Shown here: piece by piece, positions 21,953 through 32,515 of the stretch | How positions within the stretch are numbered: position 1 is the first letter of the stretch | Layout of the letters: each line of letters opens with the position of its first letter | Source: Zygnema cylindricum | Lineage: Eukaryota; Streptophyta; Zygnematophyceae; Zygnematales; Zygnemataceae | Direction of reading: 5' to 3' | DNA: 64,000 nt | Assembly (NCBI GenBank): GCA_037447655.1 | Contig: JBBHKE010001395.1 | Span: forward strand, 310,001 to 374,000 | The notes under the pieces: model-generated | Database searches by the model: none | Seen by the model: only the letters and a program-made list of their open reading frames with translations | Told to the model about the DNA's origin: nothing | Made by a program: the position numbers and the translations under genes

Positions 21953-23676
21953 CAAGACACGGATCGCAACCAGCGCAATCAGCGCAATCAGCGCAATGCG
22001 CGGCATCCGACGATCTCAGCCTCAGAATTTCCGGGGGGAAAAAGATCAAGCAGCCGCCTGCAAGCAAGCTCTCACTTTGCCTACTCGGCAGTCTCAGGGG
22101 AGCCTTTGACCATCTAAGAGGCCTTCTCAACACCAAAGCGGAATCACTGGATTGAGGCGGCAAACGACGAAATGAAGTCGATCATGGAGGCTCAAACATG
22201 GGAGCTCGTGGACCTTCCTCCAGACCGAAAAGCGATCGGCAGCAAATGGGTATTCAAGGTGAAGTTAAATCCCGATAACACCATTGAACGCTATAAGGCC
22301 AGACTTGTGGCAAAGGGGTACAATCAAAAGGAAGGAATCGATTTTGAAGAAACATTTTCTCCGGTTGTAAGATTTCCAACAGTTAGGATTTTGCTGTCCC
22401 TAGCTGCTATAGAAGATATGGAAATTCATCAGATGGATGTAAAAACGGCCTTTTTGCATGGAGAACTAGAAGAGACCATTTACATGCAGCAGCCTGAAAA
22501 GTATGTGGAACCAGGAAAAGAGCACTTAGTATGCAAGTTGCTAAAATCTTTGTACGGCCTAAAACAGGCCCCTAGACAGTGGAATATAAAGCTTGATGAA
22601 TTCTTGACTAGTCTAGGATTTCAAAGGACAAGTTCTGATCACTCTGTCTACGTTCTAAAGGGTGAAAATGGGATAGTGTATATAGCAGTATATGTAGATG
22701 ATTTGCTATTAATTAGCAAATCAATGGCTGAAATCAACAAAATCAAAACTGCTCTAAACTCACGGTTCGAGATGAAAGACCTCGGTGAGGCAAAATATAT
22801 TTTGGGTATCCAGGTACAGAGGGACAGAAATAAGAAAATAATAAAATTGACTCAAAAAGAGGCTATTGGAAACATGTTAGATGAGTACGGAATGCGGGGG
22901 GCAAAAGGATGTTTAACTCCAATGGAGTTTCGGCAGAAGTTAGAGGGTGAAGAGACAGAACCAGGTGTGATTGTTAGCGAGTATTTAGAATCAGGGGAGA
23001 ATGATCCTATGACAAAAATACCTTATAGACAGATAGTGGGAAGCTTAATATAATTCATGAACTGTACCCGTCCTGACATTGCTGCAGCAGTCTGGGTACT
23101 GAGTAGGAGTCTAGAAAATCCGAGAAAATCTGATCTTGATGCAGCAAAGAGAGTCTTAAGATATTTGGCAGGAACTAAAGATCTCAAACTCACTCCAGCG
23201 GAGGAGAAGTCAAGCTGCAAACATGGAGTGATGCAAGCTATGGCGACATGCCAAGCCGGAAATCCACCACGGGATTTGTTCTACAAATTGGGAACGGTAC
23301 TTGCTGTTGGAGCAGCAAACTTCAAAAGGTTACAGCACAGTCGACAATGGAGTCAGAATATATGGCAGCAAGCTCGACCCTCAAAGAACTCTTATGGGTA
23401 AAATCCATGTTACAAGAATTAGGATACATGCAAGCTGGTCCACAGGTGATCTGGTGTGATAACCAGGCTGCCATTGCCATTGCTTCTAACCCGAGTCATC
23501 ACTTCAAAAGCAAACACATGGATGTACGATTACACTTTGTAAGAGAAAAGGTGTACTCTAGAGTGATTAAATTATGTTATTTGCCAGATGCAAAAATGAT
23601 TGCTGATATGCTCACTAAAGCCTTTCCTGCTCCTAAGCTGAAGTATTGTAGGGACGCAGTGGGATTAAGTGAATAG
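21953..23676 (+). pseudogene. Copia RT and RNase H, element B
   Basis: Same frame as above to 23053, with stops at about 22117 (CAG to TAA) and 23051 (TAT to TAA). RT motifs: KWVFKVKLNPDNTIERYKA, FSPVVRFPTVR, HQMDVKTAFLHGEL and AVYVDDLLLIS (about 22684). Frame is lost near 23200. RNase H resumes at 23248 with STMESEYMAASS, CDNQAAIAIASNP and HFKSKHMDVRLHF, ending at AVGLSE, TAG 23674-23676. Otherwise close to intact. Confidence 0.9.
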
Positions 23677-23836
23677 TTGAATTGTTGCACTGCTATACTG
23701 CCACTCTGCGATAATTCCACCATTGTGAGGTAGTGGGACTGGGTGACTTGCTAATTGCTATATTGCTATGCTACGATACTGCGCTAGTTTATCATCGCAG
23801 CTGCGCCGGGATACTAAGTCTAAAGCTTTATGGGAG

Positions 23837-24702
23837 TGTTGTCTTTTTGGAAAGCTTTCAGTTTCAGAGCAGCGCAGCTGCTTTACAGACAAAGCAGCGC
23901 AGCTGCTATACAGACAGAGCAGCGCAGCTGCTATACAACAGAGCAGCGCAGCTGCTATACAGCAGAGCAGCTGCTATACAGCAGAGCAGCTGCTATACAG
24001 CAGAGCAGCTGCTATACAGCAGAGCAGCTGCTATACAGCAGAGCAGCGCAGCAGCAAAGCAGCGCAGCAGCAGAGCAGCGCAGCAGCGAAGCTGCAACAC
24101 AGACAGAACAAGGCAACCACGATTATATTTGATATAGTCCGTACGGACAACGCAACGTCTGATATTCTTAATGTGATTCTGTACTTGATAGAGCAACTGC
24201 GATAGATACGATTCTAGTCAACTTAGTGGGAACTCAGTGGTAACTTAGTGGGTAGCTCAGTGGTAGCTCAATGGTAGCTTAGTGGTAGCTCAGTGGAAGC
24301 TCAGTGGTAGCTTAGTGGTAGCTTAGTATTAGCTTGGCAGCTTGACGTACCTCTCAGGTACACTAGTATTGCCGGTACAACACAAGTATAAGACTTAGGA
24401 CTCATAACATATAATGTATCCATACTTCCAAGTAGTAAAACTGCAGACAGTTTTTGGGAAACTTCTAAGTATTATATCTTGAGTGTTGTCAGGTTTATTG
24501 TGCTATAACTTTGGGAGTTATCAGTGTTTATTCTACTCTATATTCTGATAGAGTTTTGTGAGGTTTGGATGCTTGTATAAGAAGTGGTGAGCACTTAAGA
24601 ACAGCTGTTTGGTAGGATTCTTGATAGCTTCTGAGAGTGTATCATGTCTACTTCTACTACTACTGCTGCTCCTCCACCTGCACCGGTGGTTGTAGAACAA
24701 CA
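23837..24702 (+). repeat. Family A 3' LTR of element B
   Basis: Same layout as the 5' LTR, about 20 bp longer because of minisatellite copy number. Its ATG at 24644 opens MSTSTTTAAPPPAPVVVEQQ. The frame then runs by chance into element E's RNase H (YLGGENTDITAWSD), so the reading frame 24644-25183 is a junction artefact of nesting. Confidence 0.92.
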
Positions 24703-25183
24703 ATATTTGGGTGGGGAGAATACTGACATCACTGCTTGGAGTGATGCCAGTTATGGTGATGCTCCGATGAGGAGATGCACTTCTGGATATGTATTATATG
24801 TGGGTGATGGGGCTTGCTGTTGGAGTAGCAAACAACAAAAAGTTATTGCTCAATCCACCATGAAGGCTCAGTATATGGCCTCTTGCCTTGCTGTAAAAGA
24901 ATTGATGTGGGTCAAGTCTTTGCTTGGTGAGCTTGGTCAACTTAAGAGTGGTGTGCAAAAATTTTATTGTGATAATCAGGCAGCAATCACTATTTCTGCC
25001 AATCCTAAACATCATTTTAAAGCCAAACACATGGACATTAGACTCAGCTTTGTTAGAGAGAAAGTTGAAAACAAAATAATCAGTTTAGAGTACCGACCAG
25101 ATAGCGAGATTGTAGCAAATATGATGACCAAACCCGTGCCTTCCCCTAAGTTAATTTTCTGCAGGGAGAAGTGTGGTCTATAA
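24703..25183 (+). pseudogene. Copia RNase H, element E, second part
   Basis: GGENTDITAWSDASYGDAPM, then STMKAQYMASC, CDNQAAITISANP and HFKAKHMDIRLSF, ending KCGL at TAA 25181-25183. It is the continuation of 18664. This part has no stop codons. Confidence 0.9.
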
Positions 25184-25211
25184 TTAAAGATTGACAAAAA
25201 TATAAGGGGAG

Positions 25212-26255
25212 TGTAGAAATTGATGGTTCTCTTTTAAGTATTTTCTAAGTCTAAATAGAAAGAAGCCGAGGTAGTCTATCTCTAACTTCTCTCTCCAACT
25301 CCCACACTTGTCGCAGTCATTGAGAAATTGGAGAGGAAGCTAGAGCCATTGCTACCTAGGCTATCCAGAGGTTTACGGGAAATGAATTAGTTGATTTATT
25401 GAATGGTAGTTTATTTACTTAAAGAATTAGTGATGCATCCAGGATTTGATCCTAGTACTTGCTGGCCGGCAAACAACAGGTAGACGGTAACCTTATCCGT
25501 TAGGTCTAAAACTAATGATACGTTCTATCTGGTTTGATAATTATTTAAACGTTACCATGTAGGATATTTCATTTAACGGAAACTGCTTACGGAATACATA
25601 GGTTCAGTTATGAAGAAGTACGAATTGCGGTACGGATATGAAAGTAGTACCGCACATTTGTTTCGATAGCGAAACGAATACCGTGCAGGTATTTATTACG
25701 GCTACGATTAAATGTGCATTTAATCAGACGGCCGGAATGAATGCCGATATCGCGGAAGAGGATTTTGGCGGTTTATGGTCATCACCACATCGCATGACAT
25801 GTGGCAGAATAATATTGGATCGCGGCATCTTCGAGGATTAAGGGAGCAAATTTGGATATACCACGTGTCGACATTTAGGCATGTCATACATTGTTCGTAC
25901 AGAAAGTACACCGGCAGCTGTACTTTTGTGTACGGAAGTGTAATCTGATTGGCTTCCTATATCAGTAGATAGAGTATATGAGAGAGATAGGACTTAGAAA
26001 AAATAAGTAGATAGGACCCTCTCTCTTGGAGAGCTTCTCTACAAAAGGTCAACTTTGACCCTCCATAACTTACTGTTCAGGAGAGCAAATTCAGAGATTT
26101 TTTTTGCCATCAACTGAGGGGAGTCTTGCCTTCACAGAGGTGAAGGTGGTCCGAGTTTTTGTCTGATATTGCTGTAACACAAAGGGGTCAGGGTTATCCT
26201 AGAGGCTTCTTGCAAGCTGTCCCTTTTGAGGACATATGGTGGTCTCACATTTTCA
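25212..26255 (+). repeat. Family B 3' LTR of element E
   Basis: Starts TGTAGAAATTGATGG and ends CACATTTTCA. It includes the antisense tRNA-like module at about 25434-25512. A leader ATG at 26236, 20 nt from the end, encodes MVVSHF. Confidence 0.9.
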
Positions 26256-26502
26256 CACTTCTCTCTAAGAGAGCTTTGTATAAAATTTGTATTTTTTGCC
26301 GGCTCATAACTCATCGGCTGGTTGGTCGTTTTCAGTGATTCTTTTTGCTACAAACCCAGGGGAGTCCAGGCTACACAAGGTTGCTGTCAAACTGTCATTT
26401 TGCCTTCCTAGACAGCAGTGGTTGTGGCTTGAAGTGGGTTAGTTAAATACTATCTAGAGGCTTCTTCTATTCTGTGGTCCAATGGAGAACACATAATTTA
26501 CA
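26256..26502 (+). repeat. Family B2 solo LTR, right part
   Basis: Resumes the LTR interrupted at 13763 (CACTTCTCTCTAAGAGAGC) and ends ATAATTTACA at 26502. The GTTTT duplication (26503-26507) and element D's coding sequence follow. The whole B2 LTR is about 1 kb without element E. Confidence 0.87.
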
Positions 26503-27445
26503 GTTTTGAGGAGGAAGTTTATTTCACTACTGAAAAAGGTAGCCAAGGGATATTTAGGCTGATTTTAAGCAACGAAAAGAAGAAACTTTATTATGCTAGT
26601 GTTCATGATATAATGTTGTGGCATAAGAGGCTTCGGCATGTGAATATAGATAAGTTAAGAGAGATGAAAAAGATGGGAGTAATGGAAGGGATTTAGTTTA
26701 GTGAAAGTGAGAATCTAAGTGATTGTAGTGGATGTGCTCAAGGTAAAGCACACAGATTACCCTTCGCAAAAACTGCCACTTATGAGGGAGAAAAGGTTCT
26801 AGAATAGTACACATAGATATTTGGGGGCCGGCCAGAGTTCCATCACCGAGGGGGAAGAGATTTATGATAACTATCACTGATGATTGGTCTCAGTATTCTA
26901 GGGTGTATTTTTTGAAAAATAAGTCAAAGGCTCATGAATGTTTTACAGAATATAAAGCATGGATTGAAATACTCCATGAAACCTCAATCAAGAGATTAAA
27001 GAGTGACAATGGTGGAGAGTATACCTCTAAGCAGTTTGAGAATCTTTTGAGAGAAGATGGAGTGCAACACGATTAGAGAGTTCCTGAAAATCTTGAGCAG
27101 AATGGTGTAGCCGAGAGATTAAATAGAACATTGGGTGATAGTGTTAGGAGTATGGTGTCAGATAAGAAGATAGGAAAGAAGCTTTTGGCCGAAGAAATGA
27201 ATTGTGCAAATTATCTCAATAATAGAGTTTTTACTTCAGCATTAAAGGGCCAAACATCTTATGAGAGATGGACAGGCCAAAAACCAGATGTTTCACACTT
27301 AAAGGTTTACAGTAGTCAAATGTTCAGTTTAGACACAGATTGGTCAAACTGGAAGGTAGACCCAAAAGGAAAACTTGGATATCTACCAGGATATGATGAA
27401 GATGTAAAAGGATATAGAATCTATGATCTCAAAAGAGAGGATATT
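26503..27445 (+). pseudogene. Copia integrase, element D
   Basis: EEEVYFTTEKGSQGIF continues the protein from 12997. LWHKRLRHVNID (about 26616) and CSGCAQGKAHRLPF form the zinc domain; RLKSDNGGEYTS (about 26995) and AERLNRTLGDSVRSMV form the core; QKPDVSHLKVYSSQMF follows. Stops at about 26694 and 27075 and a frameshift near 26803 inactivate it. Interrupted at YDLKRED by a solo LTR. Confidence 0.87.
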
Positions 27446-28784
27446 TGTTGTTTTTGAAAACTTAGTTTCGTGCGAACACATCGTTTCGTGCGTACGCGAT
27501 GTTTCGTGCGTACGCATTTACGCGATATATTGTGGAGGTTCGAAAGGATTTATGGATTGGGGAATTAAATGTACACATAAAATTAATGGAGTAATTGAGT
27601 GGCACGAAATGTGAGAGGAAATGGACGGCGGATCGCGAAGCAATCCGACGTGAGATAATCGACGATGATTTGAAATATTCGAAGTATTTGAAAATGTACG
27701 CCAGCCGTACAAATCAAAATGCGACAGGTGTACTTTAGTTTTGACCGGCGGAATTTATGACATAGTACGTGGTCTCGGTACGGAAATAAATTCGGCTGTA
27801 CGATATTGTTGACAAGTGGAATTTTTGTTTGGTTTTTGTGACCACGCGGCACGACATCGACGGTGCCAAATAAGAGTTACGGACGGCGGACAAAGGCCGC
27901 CGATATTTTCAAGAGATCACATTGTTTTTTATGACACATTATCTAGTGGACCGTACATATGCGATGTCGGTTCACTACGTGGACTTATCGACAAGTGACT
28001 AAGCAAGTTGTCACTTATGACGCGAATATGTGGATGCGTCGGTGTAAATATTTGGAGTAACATTGTTTTGTCTTTTGCGCATTAATAAATTAGTGTTGAA
28101 TATGACAGGTTTTATTTACGTGATCATTTAGGGTTTAGACACTTTAAATTGTGTATTTATGTGTCGTATTTATAGACAAGTGTACGCTTACGATTGCTTG
28201 ACTCTCAGGTGTACGCTTACGATTAGTTTATTCTTAATAGCAGTTTAATTATGATTAAATAGGATATTGTGACAGATACGTAATGTATGTTGGTTATTTT
28301 GACACTTAGTGATTTGTTAACAGCTCACAAGTGTATATATAGGTTTGAGCTTCATTAGAACTTTGATCAATGCTGGTTAGTAAAGTGGGGACCGAAGATG
28401 TAGACTTTTAGGGTTGCCGATTAGGTCATGCACTTTGAATGATATAATGATTATTTAATTATACTTTGATTATACTTTTGTTTATGTGAAATGCATTTGT
28501 CTTTATTATTTATTTATGTTATTTTATATATATGTTTGATATGCATTTTTTTTTATGCATTTGTCCTAGGGTTTGTTTATGTCGATTATTCCATCAAACC
28601 TTAGATGATGTCATAGGGTTTATTTATGTTGATTATTCCATGAAACCCTAAATGTTGTTTGTTGCGTCTGTGTACGCATATGGAGGATGCATTTCATATG
28701 ATTGTTCGTCGACCTCTTTTTGCTTAGCTTCTTGCATGATAGTTTGGGTCGCTTCTGCGGTCTATTTTAGACCAAAGAACAACA
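27446..28784 (+). repeat. Solo LTR of a fourth family (E-type), ATATT duplication
   Basis: Begins TGTTGTTTTTGAAAAC and ends AAAGAACAACA, giving family A-like TGTTGT/ACAACA ends but unrelated body sequence. ATATT flanks it at 27441-27445 and 28785-28789. It includes a direct repeat of GTTTCGTGCGTACGC (about 27480-27525) and a roughly 60-bp duplication at 28566-28665 (AGGGTTTRTTTATG, ATTATTCCATSAAACC). No Gag leader is preserved in frame at its 3' edge. Confidence 0.88.
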
Positions 28785-30768
28785 ATATTATCCTAGTGAA
28801 GCATCTAGTGGTTATGGATGAAGGGAAATCTATAGATCCCTTTAAGCATACAAAGATAGTCAGAATCAGATTTGAGTCAAAAAATTTTGAAGACTTTAAG
28901 CTTTCTAAATATCCAAGATTTCAAGAAGATGATGATCTTGTAGGTACAGATCAGATCGAGAAGGACTCAAATGTGGAACCCCTAGTATCAACTCCAACCG
29001 AAGCGGAAGACGTGGTGGAAATTAACCAAGAAGCAAGGGATAGGGGAGAGGTAGAAACTGTTTGGAAAAATCCAAGGGAGCCATCTATTCCAGCAACCGA
29101 GTTTGAGGGAGGAAAAATAAGCAGCAAAAGATTGAAAGAGAGACAAGTTAACAATAAGGTAACAAAATTGTCTCACCTTTATGAACCTCAAACCTATATT
29201 GAGGCAATGACTTTTCCTGAGAGAAACCGGTGGAAGACAGCCGTTAATGAGGAGATGGCCTCAATTATGGCGGCCGATACATGGGAATTGGTGGATTATC
29301 CTCCTGACAGGAAGTGAATTTGGTGTAAGTGGGTATTTAAGGTGAAACTCAACTCGGATAACACCATTGAGTGTTACAAGGCTTGGTTAGCGGCGAAGGG
29401 ATTTACCTAGAAAGAGGGAATTCACTATGAGGAGACTTTTTTTCCGGTCGTCAAGTTTCCTTTGGTTCGTATACTTCTCAATATGGCGGCAGCAGAAGAC
29501 ATGGAAGTGCATCAGCTGGACATCAAGACGACCATCCTACATGGAGAGTTGAAAGAGGAAATTTTTATTCGACAGCCCGAGGAATTTGTGGAGCAAGGGG
29601 AGGAAAGCAAGGTATGTCGATTAATCAAATCTTTATATGGGCTAAAACAGGCGCCCTGGCTATGGAACAACAAGCTCGATGAGTTTCTTACATGTTTGGG
29701 ATATATTTATATCAGCTCAGATCAATCTATTTATTTCTTTGAAGATGAGGAAGGAATTATTTTTATTGCAATTTATGATGATGATTTGCTTATTTTAAGT
29801 AAATCTATGGATAAAATAAATATGTTGAAAAATGATCAAAAAGGAAGATTTGAGATGAAGGATATGGGAGAACCAAGGTATATTTTGGGAATTGAGGTAG
29901 AGAGAGACAAAGATAGAAAGATAATAAGATTAACTGAAATGAAGGCCATTGGAAACATGTTAGAAAAATTCCAAATGGACAAGGCTAATAGTTGTACCAC
30001 TCCTATGGAATTAAAATAGGGAAGTGATGGGAGTGTGGAAGAGGGAGTTATAATCTTAGATGATGACGTAGGTCCGGAAGAGAAAATATTTATGCAGACC
30101 ATCCCTTATAGACAAGTAGTGGTTAGCCTAATATATTTTATGAATTATACCAGTCCAAACATAGCCGCGGCTGTAAGAGTGCTAAGTAGGAGTCTGAATG
30201 ATCCCACTAAGAAAGATTGGGAGGCAGCTAAGAGAGTCCTTAGATATCTTATAGGGACTAAGGATCAATGGTTGCATTTGGGTGAGAACAACACTGACAT
30301 CACCAATTAGAGTGATGCGAGCTATGGGGATGCTCATATGAGGAGATGCACGTCAGGATTAGTATTGTATGTGGGTGGTGGGGCTTGCTCTTGGAGAAGC
30401 AAGCAGCAAAAGGTCATTGCTCAGTCCACCATAGAGGCTGAGTACATGGCTTCTTGCTCTGTTGTAAAAGAATTAATGTGGGTCAAGTCTTTGCTTGGTG
30501 AGCTTGGTCATCTTAAGAGTGGTGTCCAAAAAGTGTTTTGTGATAATCAGGCTGCCATTGCCATTTCTACCAATCCTAAACATCACTTTAAAGTCAAACA
30601 CATAGACATCAGACTTAGCTTTGTAAAGGAGAAAGTAGAAAACAAGATAACCAGTTTGGAGTATAACCAGATAGTGAAATGGTAGCAGATATGATGACCA
30701 AACCTGTGCCTTCCCCTAAACTAATTTTATGCAAGGAGAAGTGTGGTCTTAAAATAAATAGTGACTAG
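28785..30768 (+). pseudogene. Copia integrase tail, RT and RNase H, element D
   Basis: VVMDEGKSIDPFKHTK and a charged linker, then SIPATEFEGGK; RT with KWVFKVKLNSDNTIE (about 29327), VHQLDIKTTILHGEL and YDDDLLILS at about 29783, where the YVDD Val has become Asp; RNase H with STIEAEYMASC, CDNQAAIAISTNP and KHIDIRLSF. Stops at about 29317, 29410, 30019 and 30310, and a frameshift near 30665. Confidence 0.88.
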
Positions 30769-30781
30769 AAAATAAGGGGAG

Positions 30782-31852
30782 TGTAGAAATTAAAGGTTAT
30801 TTTATTATTATCTAGGTTTTGTAAAATGTAGAAAAGAAGCATGGGTAGTTTGCCTCTAACTCCTCTCTCCAGCTCCCACACTTGTCGTTGTCACTGAAAG
30901 TTGGAGAGGGAGATACAGCCATGGCCGCCTATGTTATCCAGACTGGGACAGACATTAGATTGGTAGATTTACCAAATTAGTGATTGACGGACCCGGGATT
31001 TGAACCTGGCACCTGCTGTCCGTCAAAGCCGCCGATAGCCGATAGCCTTAGCCATTTAGTATAAGATCAAGGTTAGACGATATAGGGTTTGATAATTAAA
31101 TAAATACTCACACGTAGGCTATTTCATTTAACGAGATATTTAGACATAAATACAGTTTGTGTTGTACGGCATACGGAACATCCGAAACGGATACCGCGCA
31201 CTTTGTTTCGAAGGCGAAACAAATATTGCGCAAGTATTTATGACCGCTACGATTGAAATCTAGTTTAATCGAACGGCCGCGAAGCATGCTGAAATCGCGG
31301 AATAGGTTTTCGGCAGTTTGCAGTCGACGTCACATCGATTGACACGTGGCACAACCATATTGGATTACGGCATATCCGGGGATTTAAAGAACGAATCCAA
31401 AAATGACATGTGTCAACTTGTTGGCCATGTCGTACAATGACTGTACAGAAAGTACACCGGCACCTGTACACAATGACTGTACAGAAAGTACACCGGCACC
31501 TATACCTTTGTGTACCACATTGTATTATAATTGGTGCCGTACTTCAGTAGATACAGTTTTAGAAAGAGATAAGACTTCAAAAAATTTGATAGATTGGACC
31601 CTCTCTCCTAGAGAGCTTCTGTGCAAAAGGTCAACTTTGACCCTCCATAACTTACTGCTCAAGGGAGCAAATTCGAAGATTCTTTATGATGTAGACTCAG
31701 GGGAGTCTTGCCTTCACAAGGGTGAAGGTGATCATTTTTTTTGTCAGCCAGGGTGGCAGTTATTCTTGCTGAAACACAAAGGGGTCAAGGTTATCCTAGA
31801 GGCTTCGTGTGAGCAGCCTACTCTGTCGACCTATAGAGGTCTCAAAGTTACA
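30782..31852 (+). repeat. Family B 3' LTR of element D
   Basis: TGTAGAAATTAAAGG to AAAGTTACA. It contains the best-preserved tRNA-like module of the window (about 30984-31062, minus) and a short duplication ACAGAAAGTACACCGGCACC (31443-31499). Confidence 0.9.
30984..31062 (-). other. tRNA-like module in family B LTR (best preserved)
   Basis: On the minus strand TGGCTAAGGC (31055-31046) fits a pol III A box and GGTTCAAATCC (31006-30996) fits a B box exactly. GACGGAC and GTCCGTC resemble pairing arms around the B-box stem. It is not a cloverleaf I would call functional. Confidence 0.55.
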
Positions 31853-32515
31853 CGGCCGATGTATTTTCTGTACCGCCTGTATACGGTAAGGCCATTGGAT
31901 GGACACGTATCTTTGTCACACTCGTCTTTATGCTCTCCGGGATTCATGCTCTTCAATGTTATCTCACCACGTGGCGCCAGATCACGTCACGCCCGAAAAT
32001 TGCCAAAGTGGCCATTCCAGGAACTCGGCGATGATACACGCCATTGGATCCAAACCGACTTTCAGTATTAGCCGTTGAAACAAATGTCCGGTTCATTTGT
32101 TTCTTATATGACGTGCCGTACAATATTTTTAGGAACGTCTATGTACTCTATCCGTAATTTAGTTAATTAGATTAGATCCTCGAAACAATATTAGATCCTT
32201 GGATCACACCTAATGTTTTGTAACGGACTTCTACGACAAACTGGTTAGAGCTGACGGCTATGCCTCGCTCTGCCGGTTGGAGGTTCGAGTCTTGCCGGAC
32301 TCAACCTTTTGTTGATAGTGACATAAGTCACTCTTTAGTCCTTCCTGTTGAACTTAAGACAACCATGGCTTAACCACCCTCTCTATCTTTTAGTGACTAC
32401 AACAAGTATGGTGGCTAGAGAGAGGAGGTGGGGGAAGGCTGTTTGCCCTTTTCTTTTTCCTTTTTTACTGATCTATTTGACCTAGAAAATACCCTTTAAA
32501 TCTAGTAATATGAAA
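31853..32515 (-). repeat. Family B2 LTR fragment, inverted
   Basis: Reverse complement of the B2 LTR at 12998-13763: CGGCCGATGT, GGCGATGATA, ACAAATGTCCGGTTCATTTG, and the start end ACCTAGAAAATACCC...CTAGTAATA. The tRNA-like module appears on the plus strand (TGGTTAGAGC at 32242, GGTTCGAGTC at 32282). It is the right half of the site into which element D inserted; the left half was lost. Confidence 0.8.

Larger units (their letters stand above)
18665..24702 (+). mobile_element. Ty1/copia family A, element B (full length, innermost)
   Basis: Both LTRs are present (18665-19509 and 23837-24702), with TGTTGT...ACAACA ends and a decayed target duplication GCATT (18660-18664) against ATATT (24703-24707). 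It lies inside the RNase H domain of element E, which rejoins as WLHL-GGENTDITAWSDASYGD. The polypurine-like tract ATGGGAG is at 23830-23836. The LTR pair looks very similar, making it the best-preserved and probably youngest layer. Confidence 0.92.
13764..26255 (+). mobile_element. Ty1/copia family B, element E (nested in the B2 LTR)
   Basis: 5' LTR 13764-14822, internal 14823-18664 and 24703-25211, 3' LTR 25212-26255. The target duplication is CACCT (13759-13763) against CACTT (26256-26260), one transition apart. Removing E rejoins the B2 LTR. E is split in its RNase H domain by family A element B (18665-24702). The polypurine tract AAGGGGAG is at 25204-25211. Confidence 0.9.
9930..31852 (+). 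mobile_element. Ty1/copia family B, element D (outer shell of the nest)
   Basis: Contains LTR 9930-10659 (5' part lost), internal pieces 10660-11576, 12498-12997, 26503-27445 and 28785-30781, and 3' LTR 30782-31852. The pieces rejoin exactly when three insertions are taken out. Each insertion has a perfect 5-bp target duplication: GAGTG (11572-11576 and 12493-12497), GTTTT (12993-12997 and 26503-26507) and ATATT (27441-27445 and 28785-28789). The polypurine tract is AAGGGGAG at 30774-30781. The right flank is an inverted B2 LTR fragment, so D had itself landed in a retrotransposon. Confidence 0.88.

Noticed and set aside
24644-25183. Short Gag leader fused to RNase H
   Set aside because: It is the 3' LTR leader of element B running by chance into element E's RNase H at the insertion edge.
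30984-31062. Functional tRNA gene
   Set aside because: A- and B-box motifs are good, but I cannot fold a full cloverleaf, and the module sits at a fixed place inside retrotransposon LTRs.
31403-32071. 222-codon frame
   Set aside because: It spans the end of a family B LTR and an inverted B2 LTR; non-coding repeat DNA.
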